A DNA stretch of 43,441 bases from a virus, in the IMG/VR virus record IMGVR_UViG_3300005467_000019, positions 1-43,441 of that record; one strand, written 5' to 3'. Positions 17,101-24,055 of this stretch are shown in pieces (position 1 is the stretch's first letter; each line of letters starts with the position of its first letter). The position numbers and the translations under genes were made by a program. The notes beneath the pieces were generated by a model, which did not search any database, was not told where the DNA came from, and worked only from the letters and a program-made list of their open reading frames with translations.

Positions 17101-18601
17101 GATGATTGCGGACGCCCTCGGCAAGATGGGCGGGATGAGTTGGTCTGAGATCGCGAAGAGTCTCGTCACCTTGGCGGGTGCTCTGGGGATCATCACCGTT
17201 GCAATGATATTCATGACCGAGGCCCTTCCGGGGGCTGCGGCCTTGCTCGTCGTTGCGGGCGCACTGGCGATTCTCACACCGATTCTCGGCACCCTCGGCA
17301 AGATGTCTTGGGGCGAGATCATCAAGGGTCTCGTGGCTTTGGCCGGCGTGTTCGTTATCATCGGCCTTGCTGGAGCTCTGCTCACCCCCGTGATCCCGAC
17401 CTTGCTTGGGTTGGGTATCGCGATCGCACTCATCGGCGTGGGTCTCCTCGCCGCGGGTGTCGGCATATTGGCGTTCTCGATAGCTGTGACCGCGCTGAGC
17501 ATATCTGGCGCGGCCCTCGTGACCACGATCATCGCTATCGTCAGCGGACTGATCGGTCTCATTCCGGCTCTGGCTGAGCAAATCGGCTTGGGTCTGGTGG
17601 CCATCGCAGGTGTTATTGGGAACGCAGGACCCGCCATCCTCAAGGCGATCACGACGATCCTCCTTGCTCTTCTGCAAGCAATCATCGATATCTCGCCGAA
17701 GCTAGGCGAAGCACTCTTGGTGTTGATCGCGCTCCTGGCAAAGGTCATCATCGAGGGGTCGCCCAAGCTAGCTGAAGCGGCGTACAAGCTGTTGCTGGCA
17801 GTACTCACCGCTATCCGGAACAACATCCGTCAGATCGTGGATGTGGCTCTGGAGATCGTGGCCAACTTTATCAAGGGTCTCGGAGACGGGCTACCCAAGG
17901 TGCTGAAGGCCGGCGCTGAGTTCATCATCAAGTTCATCAACGGTCTCGCCGACACGATTCGGAATAACTCCGAGGCGCTTGGCAAGGCTGGCGGGAACTT
18001 GGCGACCGCCATCATCGAAGGCATGGCCAAGGGTCTCCTTGGAGGCTCGAGCGTCATTGCGGACGCAGCGAAGAAGGTGGCTAAGAACGCCCTCAAGACC
18101 GCTATGGACGTCCTGGGGATCAACTCCCCGTCCAAGGAGTTCGAGTGGATTGGCCGCATGTCTGATGAAGGCATGGCCGCAGGTCTGGACAAGTACGCCA
18201 AGGTTGTTAACTCGTCCGCTGCCGACGTCGGCGAGGGCGCTATGACTACCCTGCGCAAGACTATATCTGGGCTTGGGGACGGTCTGAGCACTACCATCGA
18301 TATGCAGCCAACGATCCGACCCGTACTTGATCTGACCAACATCAGGAAGAGCGCGGACCAGATCGGCGCAATGTTCCGGACGACACCGATCGTCTTGGAC
18401 GCTACGGTCAAGAAGGCGAATGAGGCCGGCAGCGGCTTCCAGACCAACCAGGACCTGGCTGCGGATAACGCCGATACCAGCGACGGCGATAACTTCACCT
18501 TCAACCAGTACAACTCTTCTCCAAAGGCTCTGTCGGAGTCGGAGATCTACCGTCAGACGAGAAACCAAATATCTAAGGCGAAGGAGGCGGTGGCGCCCTA
18601 A
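14180..18601 (+). CDS. Tape measure protein
   Basis: This 1473-residue protein sets tail length and probably helps DNA cross the membrane. The N-terminal third has the conserved siphovirus core (EYSDQTIYNFSEMARNIGTF, AAISGSNSQQAATAMYQLSQ, LMDWNSVVNAGMGGKVFQ). Residues about 670-1150 are hydrophobic and include six repeats of 56-60 residues anchored on (L/M)-x-W-x-(E/D)-(I/L/M). The C-terminus has GINSPSKEFEWIGRMSDEGMAAGLDKY, typical of tape measures. I choose ATG 14180, which overlaps the previous stop and follows GAAGGCGGTG; an ATG at 14159 is in frame but without a good ribosome site. It is the longest gene in the window. Confidence 0.93.
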   Translation: MSSVDERVVSMKFDNKQFEDGTKQTMASLDALNKGLKLEGATKGLTDVANAARNVSLGNIEQGVNSIADRFRAMSVIAITALANIANRAVETGFTLVKSLTVDPIKSGLEEYEINLNSIQTILSNTQWQNTGLNDVNKALQILNEYSDQTIYNFSEMARNIGTFTAAGVKLEVATQAIKGIANLAAISGSNSQQAATAMYQLSQALAAGKVALMDWNSVVNAGMGGKVFQDALMETARIHGVAIDKMVKDAGSFRNTLENGWLTGQILTETLAKFTGDLTAAQLKAMGYNDQQIAGILKMGKTAQEAATKVKTLSQLVNTLQEAAGSGWAQTWQLIFGDFEEARTMFTNVSDVLGAYIKATADMRNEVLGDWKELGGRTAIIDSITNAFNAFIAVARPIRDAFRDIFPAVTGRQLYEISIAIKNFTAGLTISSEAADKLRRTFAGLFAILGIGWDLIKVVASTLARLFGITFEGSGNILDITARIGDFLVALRLAIQQGEGFEKIFGAVGKALEVPIKLIKILIGFLAGMFSQFDEAKAIDGITTFFSKFEPLTRLGELIANVWSRVISVLDDVAKDASGLGAKFAALFGDFGTYVYNAIQAIDFSDVLKGINTGLFGAFILTIRNMFGRGGATGLLKSISESFNQLTNTMQSMQNTLRAATLLQIAAAIAILTISVKQLSTVDAAGLTRALTAITVMFGQLAGVLLLFEKMSGFAGLAKMPLVTGGLILLAIAINILTIAVKQMADLKWEELARGLTGVTVLLGALVAVVKLMPPAPGLIATSIALTLLSGAIKILASAVIDLAGLSWENMAKGLLGVGAVLAALTLFTKFAAVEKGGVLSGVGIVLLAAGIKILASAIQDFAQLSWAEIGRGLTVMAGGLTLMTAALVVLSDAAPTSPLSAAAILVVAISLGFMADALAKMGGMKWADIGAGLVVMAAALTLITAALVVLSDAAPTAPLSAGAILIVAISLGMIADALGKMGGMSWSEIAKSLVTLAGALGIITVAMIFMTEALPGAAALLVVAGALAILTPILGTLGKMSWGEIIKGLVALAGVFVIIGLAGALLTPVIPTLLGLGIAIALIGVGLLAAGVGILAFSIAVTALSISGAALVTTIIAIVSGLIGLIPALAEQIGLGLVAIAGVIGNAGPAILKAITTILLALLQAIIDISPKLGEALLVLIALLAKVIIEGSPKLAEAAYKLLLAVLTAIRNNIRQIVDVALEIVANFIKGLGDGLPKVLKAGAEFIIKFINGLADTIRNNSEALGKAGGNLATAIIEGMAKGLLGGSSVIADAAKKVAKNALKTAMDVLGINSPSKEFEWIGRMSDEGMAAGLDKYAKVVNSSAADVGEGAMTTLRKTISGLGDGLSTTIDMQPTIRPVLDLTNIRKSADQIGAMFRTTPIVLDATVKKANEAGSGFQTNQDLAADNADTSDGDNFTFNQYNSSPKALSESEIYRQTRNQISKAKEAVAP

Positions 18602-19422
18602 TGCTTACCAAAGTAGAAGTACGCAACCCCGCGGGAGCACTCCTGACCCTGCTGTTGGATGACATAACTGACGGGTACGTTCTTAGGAACATCGACGGCA
18701 TTGATCCGGTTCAGGCCACGATCGTGTCGTCGGAGTTCGCGTCTCTCGATGGAGTCCAATACCAGACATCGCGGCGCAACTCTCGCAACATCATCCTGAC
18801 GCTCGGATTGGAGCCCGATTACGCAACGGGTTCCGTCCGGGCGCTCCGGAGCGCCCTGTACGCCTGGTTCATGACCAAGGCCTCGGTAAACCTCAGGTTC
18901 TACGACTCGGACGGTACGATCGTGGCGATCGACGGTTACGTCGAAACCTACGAAACACCGTTCTTCGTCCAAGAGCCGGTGGCTACCATCTCGATCATTT
19001 GTCCGGACCCGGATTTCGTGGAGCTAACCGCGGTGACTGGCTCGGGTAACACAGTGTCTGACACGACCGAGTTTTCTTTCACGTACAACGGAACCGTGGA
19101 AGCGGGGATTGTGTTCGATCTCCTGCTGGATCGGACGTTGGCGGGTTTCACGATTTACCACCGTCCGCCGGATAACATCGTTCGGCAGTTCGACTTTATT
19201 GCGTCCATGCTCAACGCGGACGTTGTGACGGTGAATACGAACGTGGGTGCCAAGGCAGTCACACTAACCCGATCGTCGGTGCAGAGCTCGTTCTTGTACG
19301 GACGACAGCCGAACTCGGCATGGTTCCTGCTGCAGCCGGGGGTGAACTATTTCCGGTTCTATGCCACAGGAGCGGCAATCCCCTTCAACTACTCGTTCCT
19401 TGAACGACACGGAGGTTTGTGA
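18601..19422 (+). CDS. Distal tail protein (Dit-like)
   Basis: A 273-residue protein with the Dit pattern: an N-terminal belt domain (VLRNIDGIDPVQATIVSSEFASLDGVQ broken by strands; SRRNSRNIILTLGL), a FYDSDGTIVAIDGYVETYETP arm and a C-terminal galectin-like beta domain. It would form the ring joining the tail tube to the hub. It starts within the tape measure stop (TAATG) and ends overlapping the hub gene. Confidence 0.8.
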   Translation: MLTKVEVRNPAGALLTLLLDDITDGYVLRNIDGIDPVQATIVSSEFASLDGVQYQTSRRNSRNIILTLGLEPDYATGSVRALRSALYAWFMTKASVNLRFYDSDGTIVAIDGYVETYETPFFVQEPVATISIICPDPDFVELTAVTGSGNTVSDTTEFSFTYNGTVEAGIVFDLLLDRTLAGFTIYHRPPDNIVRQFDFIASMLNADVVTVNTNVGAKAVTLTRSSVQSSFLYGRQPNSAWFLLQPGVNYFRFYATGAAIPFNYSFLERHGGL

Positions 19423-20591
19423 TGGAGGTGTATATCCTCGATAGTTCTCGTCGCAATATCTCGGTGGTGGACAAGTACGAGTCGCTTATCTGGACCGAAC
19501 GATTCTCTGGCTACGGCGATTTTGAGTGGAAGCTCCACTCCACTCGGGACAACAAGAGTCGCTTGCAAGCCGGACTATGGATCTCGATTGATGCTTCGTA
19601 TCGCATCATGGTGATTGAGACGACCGAGGACACCACGGATAAGGACGGCAAAGAAGTTCTAATCGTCCGAGGCCGCTCCATCGAAGCCATCCTCACAAGT
19701 CGCATGGCTCGTAGCACCATGGGGGATCTGACGGCGACCCCGAAATGGTCTATCACAGACCAGCCAGCCGACATCGTCAGGAAATACTTCCACGACATCT
19801 GTGTGACGGGCGTGGTGAATTCTGGCGACGTCATATCCGGGGTAAACGAATCCCGGATGCCGTTGTTGCCGGCTGACACAATATCCGAACCGCCGGATGC
19901 TGTAACTGTGGAGATCGACCCTATCTCGCTATACGCGGCCACGAAGAACTTGTGCGACCAATGGCGCATGGGTTTCCGGCTGGTCCGCCACCCAACCACG
20001 TGGGCGTTGTATTACGACATCTATATGGGCAGCGATCGTACGACCAACCAGACCTCGCTCCCCGCGGTGGTCTTCTCTAAGGGAATGGACAACCTGTCCA
20101 ACACCACGGAGCTCACCTCGATTGCGTTGTACAAGAACGTTGCGTACGTTCTCTCGCCGGTGGGTAGCGAGACTGTGTACGCAGACGACGTTAGCTCCTC
20201 TATCGCCGGGTTCGAGCGGAATGCTCTGATCGTGGTAGCTGAGGATATTACGTCGGGCGTTCCGGCTACGGCCTCAGCGCAGATGATCCAACGAGGCAAG
20301 GAAGAGCTTGCCAAATATCGTCGGTTCACTGCCTTCGATGGGGAGCTCAACCGCAACAACAAGTACGTGTACGGAACGGACTACAATCTCGGCGACCTTG
20401 TTGAGTTTCAGAACGATGAGGGAACCAGCAGCATCATGAAGGTGTCCGAGCAGATATTCGTGTCTGACAAAGAAGGCACGAAGTCCTACCCAACCTTGGT
20501 TATCGACTCGTTCATCGTTGCGGGTTCTATCGACGACGCACCCCCGGACATGGTCATCGACGCTGCCTCGGGCACGATCGACGCCAATTAG
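19422..20591 (+). CDS. Tail hub protein (ReqiPepy6 Gp37-like)
   Basis: A 389-residue tail-tip hub protein. Visible features are an N-terminal strand pair (EVYILDSSRRNISVVDKYESLIWTERF, split across turns), FEWKLHSTRDN, a MVIETTEDTTDKDGKEVLIVRGRS segment and a C-terminal YGTDYNLGDLVEFQ...KVSEQIFVSDKEGTKSYP region, as in Gp37-like and Tal N-terminal folds. It has no obvious peptidase motif. ATG 19422 sits 6 bases after GGAGG; the GTG three bases earlier is too close. Confidence 0.8.
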   Translation: MEVYILDSSRRNISVVDKYESLIWTERFSGYGDFEWKLHSTRDNKSRLQAGLWISIDASYRIMVIETTEDTTDKDGKEVLIVRGRSIEAILTSRMARSTMGDLTATPKWSITDQPADIVRKYFHDICVTGVVNSGDVISGVNESRMPLLPADTISEPPDAVTVEIDPISLYAATKNLCDQWRMGFRLVRHPTTWALYYDIYMGSDRTTNQTSLPAVVFSKGMDNLSNTTELTSIALYKNVAYVLSPVGSETVYADDVSSSIAGFERNALIVVAEDITSGVPATASAQMIQRGKEELAKYRRFTAFDGELNRNNKYVYGTDYNLGDLVEFQNDEGTSSIMKVSEQIFVSDKEGTKSYPTLVIDSFIVAGSIDDAPPDMVIDAASGTIDAN

Positions 20592-20600
20592 GAGAGAACA

Positions 20601-20834
20601 ATGGCTGTTGGAGATGACGCCGCTGCTGCCGGTTTCTCCTTGGTCGACGGAGCGGTCGTTCTGCTCAATACCGTTGACACGGAGATCAACAGGTCGCGCG
20701 ACTACATAGCACAGGTCAAGAACACGATCCCTGTCGGCCATGCCGGATATCAGGCCGCCGCCGGAATCTCGTCCGGCACCGCGGACCCATCTGGCGGATC
20801 TAACGGGGATATCTACTTCAAGATCATCTCGTAG
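20601..20834 (+). CDS. Small minor tail protein
   Basis: A 77-residue protein: an Ala-rich N-terminus, a helix with VDTEINRSRDYIAQVKNTI, then a Gly- and Ser-rich end (GTADPSGGSNGDIYFKI). The last phrase, 'P-x-G-G-x-x-G-D-I-Y-F-K', resembles strand endings in tail fibre modules. Its place between hub and fibronectin-type tail genes suggests a baseplate part. GGAGAG precedes the ATG. Confidence 0.55.
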   Translation: MAVGDDAAAAGFSLVDGAVVLLNTVDTEINRSRDYIAQVKNTIPVGHAGYQAAAGISSGTADPSGGSNGDIYFKIIS

Positions 20835-20841
20835 GTGAGTC

Positions 20842-21567
20842 ATGACTGACTACACCAGGTCTACCGGTAACTCCGGCACAATGATGATCCGAGACAATGC
20901 TCCTGGAGCTGCGTCTGGCACGGTAGAGTTCTGGCTGAACTCTAATAACAGCACTACGTTCAACCATCAGCTTCCGTGGCGTTACACCATCAACGGTAGT
21001 ACCAGTGGCATCCAGGAATACGACTATTTCGCTGGCGCAGGTTGGCGGATGCTCGGTTCCTGGAACATCACGTATTCCCAGACGGTTACGTTCAAGCTGG
21101 AAGCAACCGGCACGAGCGGCTTTGGTGGACCAACAACGTTCAACCAAGCCATATCTAGGGCCACAGTGCCCGCAGCACCAAATGCGCCCACGTTCGCCAA
21201 CATCACGCCGACTACCCTGGACGTGTTGTGGACTCCGAACAGCAACGGGGGCGCCGCGATCACGAACTACGAAATCGCGTATGGGACAAACCCATCGTCG
21301 CCGTCGAACACAGTAACTTCGGCGACGTCCCCCAAGGGCATCACCGGCCTCACCCCTGGAACGACCTACTATTTCAAGGTCAGGGCCCAGAACTCGGTTG
21401 GTTGGAGTGCATATTCTGCCCAAACGAGTGCCATGACTATCGCCGGTGTCCGTATTAGGGACGGCGGGGTCTGGAAGATTGCCGTGCCTTACGTGAAAGA
21501 CGGCGGAGTCTGGAAATTGGCTCGTCCTTACGTCAAGGTAGCTGGCGTCTGGAAGGAGACCATCTAA
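20842..21567 (+). CDS. Minor tail protein with fibronectin III domain
   Basis: This 241-residue protein has three parts. Residues 1-110 are a beta-type polar domain. Residues about 112-200 are a fibronectin type III domain (PNAPTFANITPTTLDVLW, then ITGLTPGTTYYFKVRAQNSVGWS), which in phage tails helps attach to cell-surface sugars. Residues about 204-241 hold three short repeats ending in GVWK (RDGGVWKIAVPYV, KDGGVWKLARPYV, KVAGVWKETI). It is the last tail gene before the holins. TAGGTGAG is a modest ribosome site. Confidence 0.75.
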   Translation: MTDYTRSTGNSGTMMIRDNAPGAASGTVEFWLNSNNSTTFNHQLPWRYTINGSTSGIQEYDYFAGAGWRMLGSWNITYSQTVTFKLEATGTSGFGGPTTFNQAISRATVPAAPNAPTFANITPTTLDVLWTPNSNGGAAITNYEIAYGTNPSSPSNTVTSATSPKGITGLTPGTTYYFKVRAQNSVGWSAYSAQTSAMTIAGVRIRDGGVWKIAVPYVKDGGVWKLARPYVKVAGVWKETI

Positions 21568-21587
21568 CTATGTGTGAGGAGACCCTA

Positions 21588-21974
21588 GTGAACCCCTGGC
21601 TTCAAACCCTCCTGACGGTGATCGGGACCCTGATTGCGTCGTCTGGTTTTTGGGCCTACGTCCAGTACAAGGACAACGGCCGGCGCCAGAACAACCAGCT
21701 CTTGATGGGGTTGGCCTACGACAAGATCATTTCCATGGGGCTCGGCTACATCGAGCGAGGGTGGATAACGCGGGACGAGTATGAGGATTACCGCAGGTAC
21801 CTCTACGAGCCCTACAAAGCCCTGGGCGGCAACGGGGTGACCGAGCGCATTGCCGCCGAAGTATCCAATCTGCCGCTGCGATCGAGGGCAAAATACGCCG
21901 AACTACTCGTCGAGGCTAAGACAAGGAGTGCACCAAGTGGAAACGAACACGCCGACGACCTTATTGACGGATAG
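21588..21974 (+). CDS. Holin-like membrane protein 1
   Basis: A 128-residue protein with one clear N-terminal membrane segment (about residues 5-24, LQTLLTVIGTLIASSGFWAY) followed by a charged cytoplasmic region (LLMGLAYDKIISMGLGYIERGWITRDEYEDYRR, split in two helices). I recall this family beside holins in many phages. I choose GTG 21588 because TGAGGAG lies just upstream; the frame is open from ATG 21570. It overlaps the second holin gene by 38 bases. Holin, antiholin or other membrane accessory are all possible. Confidence 0.6.
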   Translation: MNPWLQTLLTVIGTLIASSGFWAYVQYKDNGRRQNNQLLMGLAYDKIISMGLGYIERGWITRDEYEDYRRYLYEPYKALGGNGVTERIAAEVSNLPLRSRAKYAELLVEAKTRSAPSGNEHADDLIDG

Positions 21975-22320
21975 GACCTATAACCGGCTGCGGCTGGTTG
22001 CTCAGATCCTCCTCCCTGGTCTCTCGGCCCTATATTTCGGGCTCGCTGAGATCTGGCACTTCCCTTACCAGGCCCAGGTTTCGGGTACCATCGCCGTTCT
22101 GGGAGTATTCGTGGGCGTTCTGCTCACGTTCGCCCGCGCCATGCACGAAGCATCCGGGGCTCAGTACGACGGGGTTCTCAGTCTGGAACCTGACCCCGGC
22201 GGAGAAGGTTCGAACCTCAAGCTTCTGTCCATCGACTGGGACGCGCTTGAGAGCAAGAAGGCGATCAACTTCAAAGTGCGCCGGCCAACAGTTCCGCCGG
22301 TTCAGGGGGTCGCGGAATAA
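21937..22320 (+). CDS. Holin (r1t-type)
   Basis: This 127-residue protein has two membrane segments, about residues 22-40 (AQILLPGLSALYFGLAEIW) and 49-67 (VSGTIAVLGVFVGVLLTFA), with the pairing and spacing of r1t-family holins. It would form the lesion that releases the endolysin. The C-terminus is long, polar and ends in a basic plus Pro stretch. Start GTG 21937 follows CAAGGAG. Promoter cassette 1 overlaps its last codons, which marks the end of the late operon. Confidence 0.8.
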   Translation: METNTPTTLLTDRTYNRLRLVAQILLPGLSALYFGLAEIWHFPYQAQVSGTIAVLGVFVGVLLTFARAMHEASGAQYDGVLSLEPDPGGEGSNLKLLSIDWDALESKKAINFKVRRPTVPPVQGVAE

Positions 22321-22354
22321 ACACCGCCTATAATGAGACCCCTAACTGAAGGAG
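22310..22354 (+). promoter_or_regulatory. Promoter-leader cassette 1
   Basis: Upstream box TCGCGGAAT (22310-22318), TATAAT (22329-22334), GAGACCCC, CTAACTGAAGGAG leader. It drives the gene at 22360. No TTGACA-like -35 sequence is at the usual distance. The in-frame ATG inside TATAATG (22333) is part of the promoter, not the gene start. Confidence 0.75.
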
Positions 22355-22359
22355 CCATA

Positions 22360-22650
22360 ATGCTCATCAAGAAGAACTCCAACGAAGACACCGCGCTCGA
22401 CGCGGCCATCGACGACCTATTTAACGAACTGAAGGGATTCAGTGCGGATGAAGAGGGATACGCAAAGACAGCAGACCAGCTGATCAAGCTCATCAAATTG
22501 AAGAAAGAAACAAACCCTTCATGGCGAGTGAGCCCTGACACCCTGGCACTGATCGGAGCCAACCTCCTCGGCATCCTCCTGATCCTGAACTTCGAACGAA
22601 TGGGAGTCGTGGCCTCAAAGGCGCTCGGCTTCGTAGGAAAACTGCGATGA
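22360..22650 (+). CDS. Small membrane-anchored protein
   Basis: A 96-residue protein with a charged helical N-terminal two-thirds and one C-terminal membrane segment (about 66-84, TLALIGANLLGILLILNF), giving a tail-anchored or C-in layout. I recognise no family. It is the first gene after the late operon and has its own promoter cassette with GAAGGAG before the ATG. A start at 22333 would use the promoter's own ATG and is rejected. Confidence 0.65.
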   Translation: MLIKKNSNEDTALDAAIDDLFNELKGFSADEEGYAKTADQLIKLIKLKKETNPSWRVSPDTLALIGANLLGILLILNFERMGVVASKALGFVGKLR

Positions 22651-22651
22651 C

Positions 22652-22670
22652 ATGAGACCCCAAAGAAGGA
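22652..22670 (+). other. Decayed promoter-leader cassette
   Basis: ATGAGACCCC followed by AAAGAAGGA repeats the downstream half of the cassettes, but TATAAT has become TGACAT and no gene follows; a terminator lies 12 bases later. It is probably a relic of a lost gene or of cassette duplication. Confidence 0.45.
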
Positions 22671-22681
22671 CGACGTAGGAT

Positions 22682-22719
22682 GTGTACGAGCTAGCCACTC
22701 GTACACGTCTTATGTTTTT
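22682..22719 (+). terminator. Rho-independent terminator
   Basis: A 9-bp perfect stem GTGTACGAG / CTCGTACAC (22682-22690 with 22698-22706) with a 7-base loop, followed by GTCTTATGTTTTT. It ends transcription of the gene at 22360. Confidence 0.8.
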
Positions 22720-22778
22720 ACCTGCGTTATAAATTTTTCCAGATCCAAAAAATCCCGGGTGGGAAATTTGGAGAAACC

Positions 22779-22822
22779 TCGCAAGATTCGCAGCCCCTAT
22801 AATGAGACCCCTATCTAAGGAG
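22779..22822 (+). promoter_or_regulatory. Promoter-leader cassette 2
   Basis: TCGCAAGAT (22779-22787), TATAAT (22798-22803), GAGACCCC, TATCTAAGGAG. It drives the gene at 22829, which starts six bases after AAGGAG. Confidence 0.78.
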
Positions 22823-22828
22823 ACACCA

Positions 22829-23023
22829 ATGGACTACGACAACGTAAAGGCCAAGGTTCTGTCCCTCTGGAAGTTCCTCGTGAAACACCGCGCCAAGCTG
22901 GCAGCAGGCATGACCGCATCAGCGTTCCTGATCCTGATGTACCGCAACGCCCGGCAACTCGAGACTTTCATGGCCGACCACAACCTGACCGACGAGTACA
23001 ACCGTTGGCTCACCGGAGAGTGA
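22829..23023 (+). CDS. Small single-span membrane protein
   Basis: A 64-residue protein: a basic N-terminal helix (VLSLWKFLVKHRAKL), one membrane segment (about 27-44, AAGMTASAFLILMYRNA), then a polar tail (DEYNRWLTGE). I recognise no family. It forms its own transcription unit, with cassette 2 before it and a terminator directly after. The in-frame ATG at 22802 lies in the promoter and is not the start. Confidence 0.65.
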   Translation: MDYDNVKAKVLSLWKFLVKHRAKLAAGMTASAFLILMYRNARQLETFMADHNLTDEYNRWLTGE

Positions 23024-23031
23024 TCCAAAAG

Positions 23032-23062
23032 CCAACAGCCCCTAACACGGGCTTTGGTTTTT
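23032..23062 (+). terminator. Rho-independent terminator
   Basis: Stem CCAA..AGCCC / GGGCT..TTGG (23032-23041 with 23049-23057) with a CTAACAC loop and TTTTT. The T-run abuts promoter cassette 3, whose upstream box starts at the last T. The loop resembles those of the terminators at 26145 and 37581. Confidence 0.8.
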
Positions 23063-23106
23063 CGCAGGAATTACAACCCCTATAATGAGACCCCCTAACT
23101 AAGGAG
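23062..23106 (+). promoter_or_regulatory. Promoter-leader cassette 3
   Basis: TCGCAGGAAT (23062-23071), TACAACCCC, TATAAT (23081-23086), GAGACCCC, CTAACTAAGGAG. This is the best consensus copy. It drives the small gene at 23114. Confidence 0.8.
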
Positions 23107-23113
23107 AACCATC

Positions 23114-23254
23114 ATGAACAAGCCCACCACCAAGGCCGTTCAGACCACCACCAAGAACGGCTGGAAGACCGCTCGCGACATCACTGTTGCGCTCGCTCCC
23201 ACCGTCGTGACCGTCGTGGCCTGCGCCCTCGTGTTGAACAAGCTTGAGAAGTGA
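23114..23254 (+). CDS. 46-residue membrane protein
   Basis: A short gene with strong support from context: cassette 3 and AAGGAG just upstream and a terminator after it. The protein has a Lys- and Thr-rich N-terminus (MNKPTTKAVQTTTKNGWK), one membrane segment (about 23-41, ITVALAPTVVTVVACALVL) and a short NKLEK tail. The composition resembles the protein at 24875 (basic/Thr-rich end, Val-rich span). The function is unknown. Confidence 0.7.
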   Translation: MNKPTTKAVQTTTKNGWKTARDITVALAPTVVTVVACALVLNKLEK

Positions 23255-23269
23255 CCCTACTAGACCTCA

Positions 23270-23304
23270 CCATACGACCTGACCCGTCGTATGGTTTTGT
23301 GTTT
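23270..23304 (+). terminator. Terminator ahead of structured element
   Basis: A 9-bp perfect stem CCATACGAC / GTCGTATGG (23270-23278 with 23286-23294), loop CTGACCC, then TTTTGTGTTT. Its T-run is also the left arm of the larger inverted structure 23294-23409, so the two may compete. Confidence 0.75.
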
Positions 23305-23409
23305 GCCTATATGCACCGCGTCGGGAAATCCCCGCGGCCTCAGTCGATACAGATCACGGGGGCTGTGCGTGTCCAGTACCGACGCGGTGCTTATATCCAT
23401 ACACAAAAC
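23294..23409 (+). ncRNA. Structured non-coding element with nested inverted repeats
   Basis: Nested complementary arms are visible: GTTTTGTGT (23294-23302) with ACACAAAAC (23401-23409); ATAT (23309-23312) with ATAT (23393-23396); GCACCGCGTCGG (23313-23324) with CCGACGCGGTGC (23379-23390), a perfect 12-bp stem; and an inner CCCCG (23330-23334) with CGGGG (23357-23361). There is no gene or promoter cassette inside. It follows a terminator and precedes a gene with its own AAAGG ribosome site at 23434. It could be a stable small RNA, an RNA-processing signal or a leader. The strand is assumed from the genes. Confidence 0.55.
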
Positions 23410-23433
23410 CACCCGCTAGAGAAAGGTACCAAA

Positions 23434-23814
23434 ATGGAAACGTTCATCAGTATCCTGGAAGTGCTCGCCTTTGTCGCCAAGGTGGCCTTCTCCCTCAGCA
23501 TCGTTGTGCTCCTCGCTGTCTGTGGTGTGTGGGCCTCAGACGAGTTCAAAGAGTCGAGACTCGAGCGAAGTCAGGAGCTGGCACGTGCCGGCCATTCAGA
23601 CCACCTCTTCACCGCCATGGTGGAGGAGACCCGGGAGTACCGTGCGAGGCACGCGTACGACAAGACTCAAAAGCAATACCGTCACGAGACCCCTTCGGCA
23701 GAGCCGACGTATCTGGAGAGGGTTCGTGAGAAGACCCGAAAGGTTCTTCCCTTCGGCGACGAGGAATACTTCGCCGCGCTCCTGAAAGAGCAAGAGATGG
23801 TCCACGCTTGGTAG
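23434..23814 (+). CDS. Membrane-anchored protein
   Basis: A 126-residue protein with an N-terminal membrane segment (about 8-33, LEVLAFVAKVAFSLSIVVLL) and a long charged cytoplasmic domain rich in E, R and H (SRLERSQELARAGHSDHLF, ETREYRARHAYDK). I recognise no family. The start at ATG 23434 follows GAAAGG; the open frame from 23251 would run through the structured element and is rejected. It is followed 19 bases later by another membrane protein gene. Confidence 0.65.
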   Translation: METFISILEVLAFVAKVAFSLSIVVLLAVCGVWASDEFKESRLERSQELARAGHSDHLFTAMVEETREYRARHAYDKTQKQYRHETPSAEPTYLERVREKTRKVLPFGDEEYFAALLKEQEMVHAW

Positions 23815-23833
23815 TAGACAAGGAGCGTAACTG

Positions 23834-24055
23834 ATGGAACTGTTCACACAGCCACTCCATCCCGCAACCGAGCTCGCATTCCAGATCTGGGCATGGATCG
23901 CCGGCATCTGGTTCGTGTGGTGGGTGATTATGAAGATCACCGGCGCGAACAAGATGATTGAGGAGGCCAAGTACCTTCCCGGTGGCATGTACTACGACGA
24001 GACGGAAGAAGAGAAAGCTGCGAGAGAGGAACTGGAGTACCGCGCACATGCTTAA
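23834..24055 (+). CDS. Small single-span membrane protein
   Basis: A 73-residue protein with a Trp-rich membrane segment (about 14-36, ELAFQIWAWIAGIWFVWWVI) and an acidic C-terminal helix (DETEEEKAAREELEYRAHA). AAGGAG precedes the ATG. The last 8 bases overlap the DUF6353-like gene, so the two are probably co-translated and may interact. No family is recognised. Confidence 0.65.
   Translation: MELFTQPLHPATELAFQIWAWIAGIWFVWWVIMKITGANKMIEEAKYLPGGMYYDETEEEKAAREELEYRAHA

Noticed and set aside
16771-17826. A 351-codon minus-strand frame
   Set aside because: It lies opposite the repetitive hydrophobic part of the tape measure and its sequence is low complexity (Ala, Thr, Pro, Ile); it is a shadow.
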